From Halorubrum lipolyticum DSM 21995 (GTDB lineage Archaea > Halobacteriota > Halobacteria > Halobacteriales > Haloferacaceae): a stretch of 64,000 nt of DNA. The notes under the pieces were generated by a model. That model was not told the DNA's origin. It worked only from the letters and a program-made list of their open reading frames with translations, and made no database searches. Within the stretch, counting starts at the first letter, position 1. The number at the start of each line of letters is the position of its first letter. Shown here one piece after another: positions 1 to 8,228 of this stretch. The stretch is taken from positions 1 to 64,000 of the forward strand of contig NZ_AOJG01000034.1 of NCBI RefSeq assembly GCF_000337375.1, given 5' to 3'. A program made the position numbers and the translations under genes.

Positions 1-26
1 CGCTCAGAGATGTGTATAAGAGACAG
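1..26 (+). other. Residual sequencing adapter (Tn5 mosaic end)
   Basis: Bases 8-26 are identical to the 19-bp Tn5 mosaic end used in tagmentation libraries (AGATGTGTATAAGAGACAG). The seven bases before it resemble the end of the read-2 adapter with two mismatches. This is untrimmed library sequence at a contig edge, not host DNA. Confidence 0.95.
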
Positions 27-202
27 GCCTCCCGCTTCGCGTCCCGCGCCAGCGCCGCGATCATCGTTCGGTCGTCGTTGCCGGGGGGCGCGCATGTGTC
101 TTGCCCTCCGGACGCACCGCGCCCGAAGACCTCTTCGCCGTGCCGCTCGTCCCGCGTTCGCGAGGCGGGACGCTTACGGACTCCCGGCGCGTCTCTCCGG
201 GT

Positions 203-649
203 ATGACCACGGTCACGCTCATCGGCACGCGGCTCGCGGACACGGGTCGCGAGTTCGTCTATCAGGGGGAGTCGCCCGACTGCGAGGGGTGTCCCTACCG
301 GAGCCAGTGTCTCAACCTCTCCGAGGGAACCCGGTATCGCGTGACCGGGATCCGCGAGAACGCGCAGACGCTCGACTGCGCCGTCCACGACGCCGGCGTC
401 CGCGCGGTCGAGGTCGAGCCCGCGCCCGTCCCCGCGAACGTCCTCTCGAAGCAGGCGTACGCCGGCGGGCGCGTGTCGCTCGCCGGCCCGTGCCCGCACA
501 CCGAGTGCCCGAGCCACGGGTACTGCGTCCCCGACGGCGCCGACTTCGACGACGAGCGCGTGATCGACCAGGTGCTCGGCGAGCCGCCCCACGACACCTG
601 CGCGCTCGACCGAGACCTGACGCTGGTGGAGTTCCGGGCGGAAGAGTAA
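203..649 (+). CDS. UPF0179 family protein
   Basis: This 148-residue protein matches my recollection of the archaeal UPF0179 family, whose function is unknown. It is rich in paired cysteines: CEGC and a nearby C in the first third, then CPHTEC, YC and a late C, which suggests metal or Fe-S binding. The ATG at 203 is chosen because the family begins with a TVTLIG-like strand; the longer in-frame start at 101 adds a low-complexity leader. It converges with the uridine phosphorylase gene, 20 bases away. Nothing else in the context indicates its role. Confidence 0.8.
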   Translation: MTTVTLIGTRLADTGREFVYQGESPDCEGCPYRSQCLNLSEGTRYRVTGIRENAQTLDCAVHDAGVRAVEVEPAPVPANVLSKQAYAGGRVSLAGPCPHTECPSHGYCVPDGADFDDERVIDQVLGEPPHDTCALDRDLTLVEFRAEE

Positions 650-669
650 CCGACTCTCGCGATCGACGC

Positions 670-1395
670 CTACAGCGCGGTGACCGCGTTCAGCGTGATC
701 AGGATCGCGCGTTCGACGTTGTCCTTGGCCTTCTCCGGTAGCTCGTCGTCCGAGTCGGCGCCCTTCTGGCTCCCGGCGACGAGGTTGCCGTCGACGGTGC
801 AGATCGCGCCGGCCCGCAGCCCCTTGCGCCGCGCGAGCGCGAAGACGGTCGCCGCCTCCATCTCGATCGCGAGCAGGTTCGCGTCGTTCCAGTCGTCGAC
901 GTACGCGTCGCTCTCGTTGTAAAAGGCGTCGTCGGAGACGATCGGCCCGACGTGGATCTCCTCGTCGTTGTCCTCGGCGGCGCCGACGAGCTCGGTGAGC
1001 GCGTCGTAGTCGGGGACCGCGGGGTACTCGACCGACTCGTAGCGCTTGCTCGTGCCCTCCTCCTTGGCCGCGCCGGTCGCGACCACCATGTCGCCGACCT
1101 CCATGTCGGCCTGCAGCGCGCCGCAGGTGCCACACCGGAGGAACGTCTCGACGCCGACCCGCGACAGCTCCTCGACCGCGATCGCGGCCGACGGGCAGCC
1201 GATCCCGGTCGAGCAGATCGTGAGGTCCGTCCCCTCGTAGCTCGCGTTCACGACCTTGTACTCGCGGTTCTGCGCGACGAGCTCGCTCTCGTCACACAGG
1301 TCCGCGATCCGGTCCACGCGCCCCGGGTCGCCGGGGATGACCGCGATCTCGTGGACGTCGCCCTCCTCGACCAGCAGGTGCGGCTGTTTCGCCAT
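670..1395 (-). CDS. udp: Uridine phosphorylase (nucleoside phosphorylase, PNP/UDP family)
   Basis: The 241-residue cytosolic enzyme splits uridine and phosphate into uracil and ribose-1-phosphate. PNP/UDP-family signs are the phosphate-binding GDPGR near residue 25, STGIGCPSAAIAVEEL for ribose and phosphate binding, the RCGTCG loop, and the late LLAIEMEAATVFALA motif holding the Glu-Met-Glu that contacts ribose. The start at MAKQPHLL is the usual one for the family; an upstream in-frame ATG adds nine residues. Its product would feed the ribose-1-phosphate pathway whose likely later enzymes lie at 56.5-61.6 kb. The base specificity cannot be fixed from sequence alone. Confidence 0.9.
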   Translation of the reverse strand: MAKQPHLLVEEGDVHEIAVIPGDPGRVDRIADLCDESELVAQNREYKVVNASYEGTDLTICSTGIGCPSAAIAVEELSRVGVETFLRCGTCGALQADMEVGDMVVATGAAKEEGTSKRYESVEYPAVPDYDALTELVGAAEDNDEEIHVGPIVSDDAFYNESDAYVDDWNDANLLAIEMEAATVFALARRKGLRAGAICTVDGNLVAGSQKGADSDDELPEKAKDNVERAILITLNAVTAL

Positions 1396-1582
1396 ACGCG
1401 CGGAGACACCCGCCGCGCGCAAAAACGGACCGGTCGGGAGTCGGGTTCGCGACCGCGATCCCGATTTGATATCGCGGAATTCGATTTATGCCGTGGGACC
1501 ACCGATCGCTTTGGCGACCGCGACGACTCGACCGTCGCCGTCAGATCGCCCGGTTTATCGCTCGGGCGCGCCAGATTCGGCC

Positions 1583-1783
1583 ATGAGCGACTCCGACGAA
1601 CCCGCTGTCTCTCTCGCGTCGTCGATCGGCGCGCTCGTTGTCACGTTCCTCGTCGTCACGCCGGTCTCGGGGACGCTGCTCGGATTCAACTGGACCCAAG
1701 CCGTGTTGATCGGCGGGTTCGCCGGCTCCGTCGCCGTCGCGTCGGCGTGGCTGACGGCGCGACGGGCGGGCGGGAGCGACTGA
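1583..1783 (+). CDS. Small two-helix membrane protein, unknown
   Basis: A 66-residue ORF with two hydrophobic segments (about residues 13-33 and 39-57), a short acidic N-terminus and a basic C-terminal tail (ARRAGG), so both ends are probably cytoplasmic. ATG 1583 is the natural start because the longer frame upstream overlaps the uridine phosphorylase promoter. I do not recognise a family. Small membrane proteins like this are common in haloarchaea. Confidence 0.65.
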   Translation: MSDSDEPAVSLASSIGALVVTFLVVTPVSGTLLGFNWTQAVLIGGFAGSVAVASAWLTARRAGGSD

Positions 1784-1850
1784 ACGTCGGGCCGGATTTC
1801 GGCCTCGATGGCCCGAGTGGTTATCGCGACTGAGAGCCCGGACGGAGGAT

Positions 1851-1857
1851 TTTATAT
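1851..1857 (+). promoter_or_regulatory. TATA box for the prepilin-like gene
   Basis: TTTATAT centred 27 bases before the ATG at 1881, so the transcript is probably leaderless. Confidence 0.65.
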
Positions 1858-1880
1858 CCGTTCGGCGTCGACATCTCGTA

Positions 1881-4079
1881 ATGCGCTTCAGTCGCGACCG
1901 TCGGGGCCAGTCGGTCGTGATCGGGACGGTGATCCTGTTCGGTTTCCTGATTCTGGCGCTCTCGCTGTATCAGGTGCAGGTGGTGCCACAGGAGAACAGC
2001 GACATCGAGTTCGATCACAGCCAGCAGGTCGAGGGCGAATTCCTCGACCTGCGGAACGCGGTCTTGAGCGCGAGCCGCACCGGTGCCGGTCGATCGACCT
2101 CGTTGAAACTCGGAACGCGGTACCCACAGCGGACGTTCGCGCTGAACCCGCCGCCGGCCTCGGGCCAGTTATCGACGACCGACCCCCGTGAGCTGCGTAT
2201 CGAGAACGCCACGGTCGAGGGGGACGAGAACGTCGTCGCCTACTGGAACAATCGGACCGAGATGGACGACGCGATCGCGTTCGACACGCGCTCGCTGCGC
2301 TACTCGCCGGGGTACAACGAGTTTCGGAACGGTCCCGACCTCGTGTACGAGCACTCGCTCGTCGTCGCCGAGTTCGAGAATACGGTCCTCTCCCGGACCG
2401 GGCAGACCGCGGTGGACGGCGACAACCGGATTCGGCTGACCGCGCTGGACGGGAGCGTGGACGAGTCGGGCGTCGAACGGACGAGTCTGGATCCGGAGAC
2501 GCTCTCGCAGAGCCGGCGTTCGGTGACACTGAACTCGACCGGAAACGACCCGATCGTCCTCGAACTGCCGACCGACGTGTCGACAGAGCGGGCCGGGGAT
2601 CTTGAGTCAGAGTGGCGCGACCGACTTGGCGAAGACGATGCGACGATCGAGGATGTCACCGTCGCGGGCGGCACGGTTCGAGTCGAGCTTACCGGTTCAT
2701 CGACGTACCGCCTCGAGCTTGGCAAGGTCGGACTCGGAGCCGGTGCGACCGCAACCAACGAATCGAACGGGTACATTACGAAGGTCTCGACTGAGAACCA
2801 AGCCGCGGTCGCGGAGGTTCGTGATCAGTTCAACAACCCGGTAGCGGGGGCAGCAGTCCAAGTCAACGTCAGCGGAAACGTCTCCTCACGACTCACCGAC
2901 GACGACGGGCAGGTATCAGTCACACCGGAAGGAAGTCCGCGGGTGGATATGTCGATCAACGATGGTGCGGAGAACTGGGAAACAACCGTCTTTCAGGCTG
3001 GTACCGTCGGTAGCGGTAATAACGGTGACAGTATCAATCCAAGTGGGGAAACGGATGTGACGCTCACTGATGTCGGGTTGGATGGTAACGATGTTGCCCA
3101 GTTACAATTTAGAAACCAAGCGGATGAAGATAGAACGTTCCAATCGATGGAATTCACTCTGTACTACAGACCACAAGGAAACACTCGTGAGAATTTCAAT
3201 ATAACCGATCCCGGCGACGGGACTCAACGGTTAGAGCTCCGCAGTGGATTTCAGGAGCTCGAGACACCGATCAACATCCCCGCGGGTGCGACCAAAACGG
3301 TGACACTTGAGTTCGATAAGACCGTCAACGGTGACCTTCTCGGAGTTAGCTTCGAAGATGATCTCAACCGGCGATCATTGTATCTCGCGGGGCTTGAAGG
3401 AGAGATCGACCAACCAGATGGTGGCGGTGACGGCAGTACTAGTACCTCTGATATCGCAATGCGGGTTGACGATGTGACCCGAAGAAACACTGACAACCCG
3501 GAATTCTACGTGTCTTACGATACCGATGTCACATTTGACAATATAGAGGTATCTGCCACAAGTACGACATCAACCGCGAGCGACTCCATCTCGTCGACGG
3601 CCGGTCGCAATGGTGTCTTTCTGAGTCCCACTTTCGGGCAAGGACAAGAGTTTGAGATCACCGTGGAAGCACTGAACGGAGGTGAAGTCGTCGCTAATCG
3701 GACGATACTCACCACTGCCGACACGCAAAATCCGACTGAAAACGACGACCTCTCACAGGGAGGGAGTGCCGTTCTCGACTCATCAACGATACAAGATCGT
3801 ACTCAGACGAATCGCGATAATGTGAGGTATCGGTTCACGTACGACGTGTCTGAAAATGGACCCTTCTCCGAAGTGCAACTCTACGCACTCAACAGGAACA
3901 ATGACGGAGCGTCTGCGTCGGAAGCCCGCACAGGTCGGAGCGAAAATAATGTTGATGTGGAACCCGGCTTCGGTGCTAATACAGAATATAAACTCGCGAT
4001 ACTCGTCGTCGACGCAGATGGTGCCGTCATCGATGCCAGAATTATCGACGATCCTGCCGACGGCACCGATCCGGTTTGA
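1881..4079 (+). CDS. Large prepilin-like surface protein (DUF7289-like) with Ig-like segments
   Basis: The 732-residue product starts with a short basic stretch (RFSRDRRGQS) followed by one hydrophobic helix (residues about 13-30), the class III signal and pilin N-domain pattern of haloarchaeal pilin-like proteins. The next 250 residues (VEGEFLDLRNAVLSA, LGTRYPQRTF, LNPPPASG) match my recollection of the haloarchaeal DUF7289 architecture. Around residues 305-345 a segment containing NPVAGAAVQVNVSG resembles an Ig-like/Big_1 domain. The rest is Thr/Ser/Asn/Asp-rich with a Gly-Asp linker near residue 515. Most of the protein should be outside the cell. DNA from about 2.9 kb to the stop is clearly AT-richer than the first half, suggesting a variable or acquired 3' part. 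Confidence 0.75.
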   Translation: MRFSRDRRGQSVVIGTVILFGFLILALSLYQVQVVPQENSDIEFDHSQQVEGEFLDLRNAVLSASRTGAGRSTSLKLGTRYPQRTFALNPPPASGQLSTTDPRELRIENATVEGDENVVAYWNNRTEMDDAIAFDTRSLRYSPGYNEFRNGPDLVYEHSLVVAEFENTVLSRTGQTAVDGDNRIRLTALDGSVDESGVERTSLDPETLSQSRRSVTLNSTGNDPIVLELPTDVSTERAGDLESEWRDRLGEDDATIEDVTVAGGTVRVELTGSSTYRLELGKVGLGAGATATNESNGYITKVSTENQAAVAEVRDQFNNPVAGAAVQVNVSGNVSSRLTDDDGQVSVTPEGSPRVDMSINDGAENWETTVFQAGTVGSGNNGDSINPSGETDVTLTDVGLDGNDVAQLQFRNQADEDRTFQSMEFTLYYRPQGNTRENFNITDPGDGTQRLELRSGFQELETPINIPAGATKTVTLEFDKTVNGDLLGVSFEDDLNRRSLYLAGLEGEIDQPDGGGDGSTSTSDIAMRVDDVTRRNTDNPEFYVSYDTDVTFDNIEVSATSTTSTASDSISSTAGRNGVFLSPTFGQGQEFEITVEALNGGEVVANRTILTTADTQNPTENDDLSQGGSAVLDSSTIQDRTQTNRDNVRYRFTYDVSENGPFSEVQLYALNRNNDGASASEARTGRSENNVDVEPGFGANTEYKLAILVVDADGAVIDARIIDDPADGTDPV

Positions 4080-4154
4080 TTTGAGCGAAACTTTCCACGA
4101 TCGACGTAAACGACCATCGACAAAACCATATGCCGGCCGCATGAACAACCGTTC

Positions 4155-5498
4155 ATGACTGAAGTCGGCATCGACGCCGTCGAGATCTGGACCGGAAAGC
4201 TCAAGCTCGACTTGCCGGGCACGTTCGCGCCGGAGAAGGGCGACGACCCGGAGAAGTACACGAAGGGGCTCGGGCTCAACAACTCCTCGTTCCCGGACGT
4301 GTACGAGGACATCGTCACGATGGGCGCCAACGCCGCGAAGGGGCTGATGGACCGCAAGGGACTGGAGCCGGCCGACATCGGGCGGATCGACGTCGCCACC
4401 GAGTCGGCGTTCGACCACTCGAAGCCGGTGTCGACGTACATCGCCGGCTGCCTCGAACAGGTGTACGACGGCGACTTCACCCACGCTAACAAGGGCGAGC
4501 GCAAGTTCGCCTGCCTCGCCGGCACGCAGGCCATCGACGACGCCTACAACTGGATCCGGGCGGGGCGGAACCGCGGCCGTCCGGCGATCGTCATCACGAC
4601 GGACACCGCGCTCTACGCCCGCGGCGACCCCGGAGAGGCGACGCAGGGCGCCGGCGCCGTCGCGATGCTGATCGACGAGAACCCCTCGATCGTCGCGCTC
4701 TCGACGGATCAGGGGTACGGATCGAAAGACGAGACGGACTTCCTGAAGCCGAACCAGCAGTTCCCGAGCGTGGACGGGAAACGCTCCGTGCAGGTGTATC
4801 TCTCCCGGATGCGCGAGGCGCTCGAAGACTACGAGTCGGTCACCGGCGACATCGAACTCGACGACTTCGAGTACGCCCCGTTCCACACGCCGTTCCCGGG
4901 CATGGTCCGGAAGGCGGCTCTGCTCGCGTACCGCCACGTCATCCGGGACACGGAACACGAGGACGCGCTCGCCGGCGAGATCGGCCGGCAGCCCCGCGAG
5001 GCCGACTTCGCCGACCGCGAGGCGTACGAGGGGGCCATTCGCGACTACATGGACGAGCTGAAAACCACCGAGCAGTACCAGACCTGGTACGACACCGTCG
5101 TCGAGCCGACGCTCGGGCTCTCGCGAGAGGTCGGCAACTGGTACACCAGTTCGGTCCACATCGCCCGGATCAGCGCGCTGCGAGACGCCCTGACCCGCGA
5201 CCGCTCGTTCGTCGGCGACACCCTGCTCGTCGCCTCCTACGGCTCCGGCGCGCAGGCGGAGATCCACTCGGAGACGGTCCGCGAGGGCTGGCGCGCGGAG
5301 ATCGAGGAGCTCGATATCGACGACCGGCTCGCCGCGCGCTACGACCTCACGTGGGAGGAGTACGAGGACGTCCACGACGTTCACGAGTACGATATGGACG
5401 TGGAACGCGAGATCGAGGAGTTCACGCAGCCGGAGGCGGAGTTCGTCTTCACCGGCTGGGGTCGGATGAACGAGCGGAAGTACGAGTACGTCGAGTGA
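4155..5498 (+). CDS. hmgB: Hydroxymethylglutaryl-CoA synthase
   Basis: The 447-residue enzyme condenses acetyl-CoA with acetoacetyl-CoA to HMG-CoA, the entry to the mevalonate route that makes archaeal isoprenoid lipids. The catalytic triad is visible: Glu83 in ATESAFD, Cys120 in KFACLAG and His244 in PFHTPFPGM. The length fits the longer haloarchaeal type of archaeal HMGS. The start at 4155 follows a six-codon mini-ORF (4141-4158) that overlaps it and may be chance. The S19e gene follows 149 bases later with its own promoter. Confidence 0.95.
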   Translation: MTEVGIDAVEIWTGKLKLDLPGTFAPEKGDDPEKYTKGLGLNNSSFPDVYEDIVTMGANAAKGLMDRKGLEPADIGRIDVATESAFDHSKPVSTYIAGCLEQVYDGDFTHANKGERKFACLAGTQAIDDAYNWIRAGRNRGRPAIVITTDTALYARGDPGEATQGAGAVAMLIDENPSIVALSTDQGYGSKDETDFLKPNQQFPSVDGKRSVQVYLSRMREALEDYESVTGDIELDDFEYAPFHTPFPGMVRKAALLAYRHVIRDTEHEDALAGEIGRQPREADFADREAYEGAIRDYMDELKTTEQYQTWYDTVVEPTLGLSREVGNWYTSSVHIARISALRDALTRDRSFVGDTLLVASYGSGAQAEIHSETVREGWRAEIEELDIDDRLAARYDLTWEEYEDVHDVHEYDMDVEREIEEFTQPEAEFVFTGWGRMNERKYEYVE

Positions 5499-5615
5499 CC
5501 GGCGGCCGGTCGCGTTCGGTGGGGAGTCGACAACGAGATTTCGCCCCGCGATTCCGTTTCTGCGGCTCCGCTGCCCCGTGAAAACGGGTCACACGACGCT
5601 TCTCGAATACGATGG

Positions 5616-5623
5616 GTTTAAAC
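5616..5623 (+). promoter_or_regulatory. TATA box for rps19e
   Basis: The palindrome GTTTAAAC lies about 28 bases before the ATG at 5648. Confidence 0.6.
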
Positions 5624-5647
5624 GACGTTAGGCTGAAAATCACTGCA

Positions 5648-6103
5648 ATGGTAACCATCTACGACGTGCCGGCCGACGCCCTCATCGAGGAGGTCGCCGC
5701 GCGACTCGAGGACCGGATCGACGAGCCCGAGTGGGTCGAGTTCGCCAAGAGCGGCGCCGGCAAGGAACTCCCGCCGGAACAGGAGGACTTCTGGTACGTG
5801 CGCTCCGCCAGTCTCCTCCGGAAGGTCGCCCAGAACGAGCCGATCGGCATCGAGCGGCTCGCCACCGAGTACGGCTCGAAGAAGCGCGGCTCGAACCGCT
5901 ACTCCGTCCGTCCCGGCGAGCACGAGGGCGGCTCCCGCAAGCTCATCCGCGCGTCGCTGCAGGCCCTCGAAGACGACGGGCTCGTGACCACCGCCGCCGG
6001 CGAGGGACGCCGCGTCTCCGACGAGGGCGAGGCCTTCCTCTCCGAGGTCGCCGCCGACGTCTTCGAGGACCTCGACCGGCCGGAACTCGAACGCTACGCG
6101 TAG
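5648..6103 (+). CDS. rps19e: 30S ribosomal protein S19e
   Basis: This 151-residue protein belongs to the archaeal/eukaryotic S19e family of the small ribosomal subunit and is absent from bacteria. Family signs are the start MVTIYDVPADALI, EFAKSGAGKELPP, DFWYVRSASLLRK, and the C-terminal winged-helix part KLIRASLQALEDDGLV. The inner ATG at 5648 is taken because it sits the right distance after a TATA box and matches the family start; the ORF could open 12 codons earlier. Confidence 0.95.
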   Translation: MVTIYDVPADALIEEVAARLEDRIDEPEWVEFAKSGAGKELPPEQEDFWYVRSASLLRKVAQNEPIGIERLATEYGSKKRGSNRYSVRPGEHEGGSRKLIRASLQALEDDGLVTTAAGEGRRVSDEGEAFLSEVAADVFEDLDRPELERYA

Positions 6104-6225
6104 ATCGCGATTCGCTTTTTCGCTTCGTCCGCCTCGTTGAGCTGCGCATCTCGATGACGCTGGGTTCGCCGAACTTCGAGCGAGTAGTACCCTTCTTCCG
6201 GCAGGTCTGCCAGCTGGTAGCTCAC
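6094..6225 (-). pseudogene. Short ORF, probably the 3' remnant of a lost gene
   Basis: On the minus strand an open frame ends at 6094-6096, overlapping the last ten bases of rps19e, and encodes about 43 residues from a GTG (open for some ten more codons before a stop upstream). The peptide looks like real protein: LADLPEEGYYSLEV, then the charged helix NEADEAKKRIAIY. No promoter or good start is visible and the DNA upstream is AT-rich non-coding sequence. I do not recognise the family. It could be a decayed 3' end or a small real gene. Confidence 0.4.
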
Positions 6226-6240
6226 GACGGATCCGTCTGA

Positions 6241-6395
6241 ATATATCCCATACCGCTATACGAAATGTGCTCGCGGAGTTTGTCTTTGTATTGAGTATAT
6301 ATCACTATTGTACCGTAACCTCCGACATAGCAGAATGTATATTTATTTACGGAAAATATATAATCTCTTTAAATAGCCTCCGCCAGCCGAACGTG
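6241..6395 (+). promoter_or_regulatory. AT-rich control region of the phn importer operon
   Basis: About 155 bases much richer in A and T than the surrounding DNA. Three TATA-like runs are present (around 6338-6348, 6353-6363 and 6368-6375). The last is 25 bases before the phnD ATG and would give a leaderless message. Phosphate-starvation control is an inference from the transporter type; no confirmed operator was identified. Confidence 0.6.
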
Positions 6396-7421
6396 ATGGC
6401 AGATAAGACACGCCGTCGCGTGCTGCAGAGTACGGGCATAGGACTTACCGCCGGCCTCGCGGGATGTAGCTCAGACAGTTTGGGTGGATCCGAAGACGGA
6501 TCTGCTGACGGGTCCGATAGCGATTCCGGTGCGACTGTGGGATCAGCGAGCGACGACTACGAGCCGGTCACGTTCCTAGAGACGCCGGGTGAGACTCCCG
6601 GAGACACCGAGGCGATGTGGGAGCCGTTCTCGGAGTATCTCCAGTCGGAAGTCGACGGGCTGGAACTGGACGTCGAATTCGCAGACAGCACCTCGGGAAT
6701 CGGTCAATCGCTCCTCAACGACCAAGCCGAGTTGACGCGCAGCGACATCGTCATGCTCGCGAATCCCGAGGAACTCGACGTCGTCGGCATCGTCGAAGAG
6801 GGTGGTGCTGCGGTGTATTACGCCGGAATTGCGACGCGCCCGGAGTCCGATATCGAGGAGCTTGCCGACATCGAAGGGGAGAGCATCGCGTTCGCCGACC
6901 GACTCTCGACGAGCGGGTCGCTGTATCCCAACTACATGCTTCACCAGGCCGGACTCGACACCGGAGAGGCCCCGTACGGCGATCCGGTCGACTACGACGG
7001 CACGTGGACGAGCGGCCAAGCCGGCGCGATAGACTCATTCCTCAATCGGGACGAGTTCGTCGCCGTCGGCTGTGACATCGCGGTTCTCCTGGAGTACATC
7101 TCGGAAGACCAGTGGCCGGACCGAGTCCGCGAACAGTCCGGCCGATGGGACGAGGACGTCGGGTCGAGTTCGACGGAACTGGAACTGATCGAAGCGTCGC
7201 AATCGCTCCCCTTCTCGCCCATCATCGCGCGCAGCAACTGGGAACACCCGCTGCGCTCCGACATCGAAGAGGCGATCGTCTCGATCGAGGAGGGGACGCT
7301 TCGGGAGCCGGAGGGGGACGTGGACAACCCGATCAGCGCGGTCACACCGGGGAGTCAAGAGGATTACCAGCCCATTCTCGACGTGATCGATACGTTGGGC
7401 GTCGACCTGGGAGACCTCTAA
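6396..7421 (+). CDS. phnD: Phosphate/phosphonate ABC transporter substrate-binding lipoprotein
   Basis: The 341-residue precursor has a twin-arginine lipoprotein signal: TRRRVLQ near residue 5, a short hydrophobic run, and the lipobox LAGC with Cys24 as the likely lipid anchor. A Ser/Asp/Gly linker follows, then a PhnD-type periplasmic-binding fold (VTFLETPGETPGDTEAMWEPFSEYL, VYYAGIATRPESDIEEL, GESIAFADRLSTSGSLYPNYML). It captures phosphonate or phosphate outside the membrane and hands it to PhnE/PhnC. The ATG at 6396 is chosen because it gives the complete Tat signal. No C-P lyase genes lie nearby, so phosphate or phosphite uptake is as likely as phosphonate. Confidence 0.88.
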   Translation: MADKTRRRVLQSTGIGLTAGLAGCSSDSLGGSEDGSADGSDSDSGATVGSASDDYEPVTFLETPGETPGDTEAMWEPFSEYLQSEVDGLELDVEFADSTSGIGQSLLNDQAELTRSDIVMLANPEELDVVGIVEEGGAAVYYAGIATRPESDIEELADIEGESIAFADRLSTSGSLYPNYMLHQAGLDTGEAPYGDPVDYDGTWTSGQAGAIDSFLNRDEFVAVGCDIAVLLEYISEDQWPDRVREQSGRWDEDVGSSSTELELIEASQSLPFSPIIARSNWEHPLRSDIEEAIVSIEEGTLREPEGDVDNPISAVTPGSQEDYQPILDVIDTLGVDLGDL

Positions 7422-7427
7422 CCGTAT

Positions 7428-8228
7428 ATGGGCCTCCGTATACAGGATTTGACGAAGGAATACGGGGACACGACAGCCCTGTCAGGCGTGTCCTTCGAGA
7501 TCCCCGACGGGAGCTTCGCTGTCGTGCTCGGTGAGTCCGGGGCTGGCAAGTCGACCCTGTTGCGGATCCTCAACGGGTTGACCGAACCCACCTCGGGGGG
7601 CGTGTATCTCGACGGTCAGGAGATCACCAACTCGCGGTCGGACGTCGGGATGGTGTTTCAGCAGCACAACCTCGCCGATGAGCTGAGTGCCTACGATAAC
7701 GCCCTGACCGGGACGTTCAATCGAACCGGATTCGTTCGGAGCCTGCTCAACTTACAGCCCGTCGAAGATCGAGAACTCGCACTGGAGGCACTGGAGACGG
7801 TCGGGTTACTCGACGAGGCGGGCCAGAGGGTCGACCGGATGAGCGGTGGCCAGCAACAGCGCGTCGGGATCGCGCGCGCGCTGGTCCAACAACCCGCGCT
7901 CCTCCTCGCCGACGAGCCCGTCGCCAGTCTGGACCCTGCCAGCGCCGAGGCGGTGATGACGTGCTTTCGTGAGACCGCTAAGAAGCGCGATCTCACGACG
8001 CTGGCGAGCCTCCATCAGGTCAACATCGCCCGAGAGTTCGGCGAGCAGTTTATCGGTTTAAAAGACGGCGAGGTGATGTTCGTCGGTTCGCGCTCGGAAC
8101 TTACGCCCTCGATTCTCGAGGAGATCTACGGTGAGATCCAGACGGAGGAACTCCGCGAAGGAACCGAGACTCCCGACTCGAACGAACCCACACAGACCAA
8201 CGCGAGCGACATTGGTGCCAGATTATGA
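7428..8228 (+). CDS. phnC: Phosphonate/phosphate ABC transporter ATP-binding protein
   Basis: This 266-residue ATPase energises the importer on the cytoplasmic side. It shows the Walker A motif GESGAGKST (residues 35-43), Q-loop FQQHN, the ABC signature MSGGQQQR, Walker B LLLADEP and the H-loop SLHQ. Asn and Asp follow in the order typical of PhnC (LADELSAYDNAL). It begins six bases after phnD, and its stop overlaps the phnE start by four bases, so the three genes form one translationally coupled operon. Confidence 0.93.
   Translation: MGLRIQDLTKEYGDTTALSGVSFEIPDGSFAVVLGESGAGKSTLLRILNGLTEPTSGGVYLDGQEITNSRSDVGMVFQQHNLADELSAYDNALTGTFNRTGFVRSLLNLQPVEDRELALEALETVGLLDEAGQRVDRMSGGQQQRVGIARALVQQPALLLADEPVASLDPASAEAVMTCFRETAKKRDLTTLASLHQVNIAREFGEQFIGLKDGEVMFVGSRSELTPSILEEIYGEIQTEELREGTETPDSNEPTQTNASDIGARL

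Noticed and set aside
3783-5384. 533-codon open frame opposite HMG-CoA synthase
   Set aside because: A reverse-strand shadow of hmgB, caused by GC-rich third codon positions. The product has no recognisable domain.
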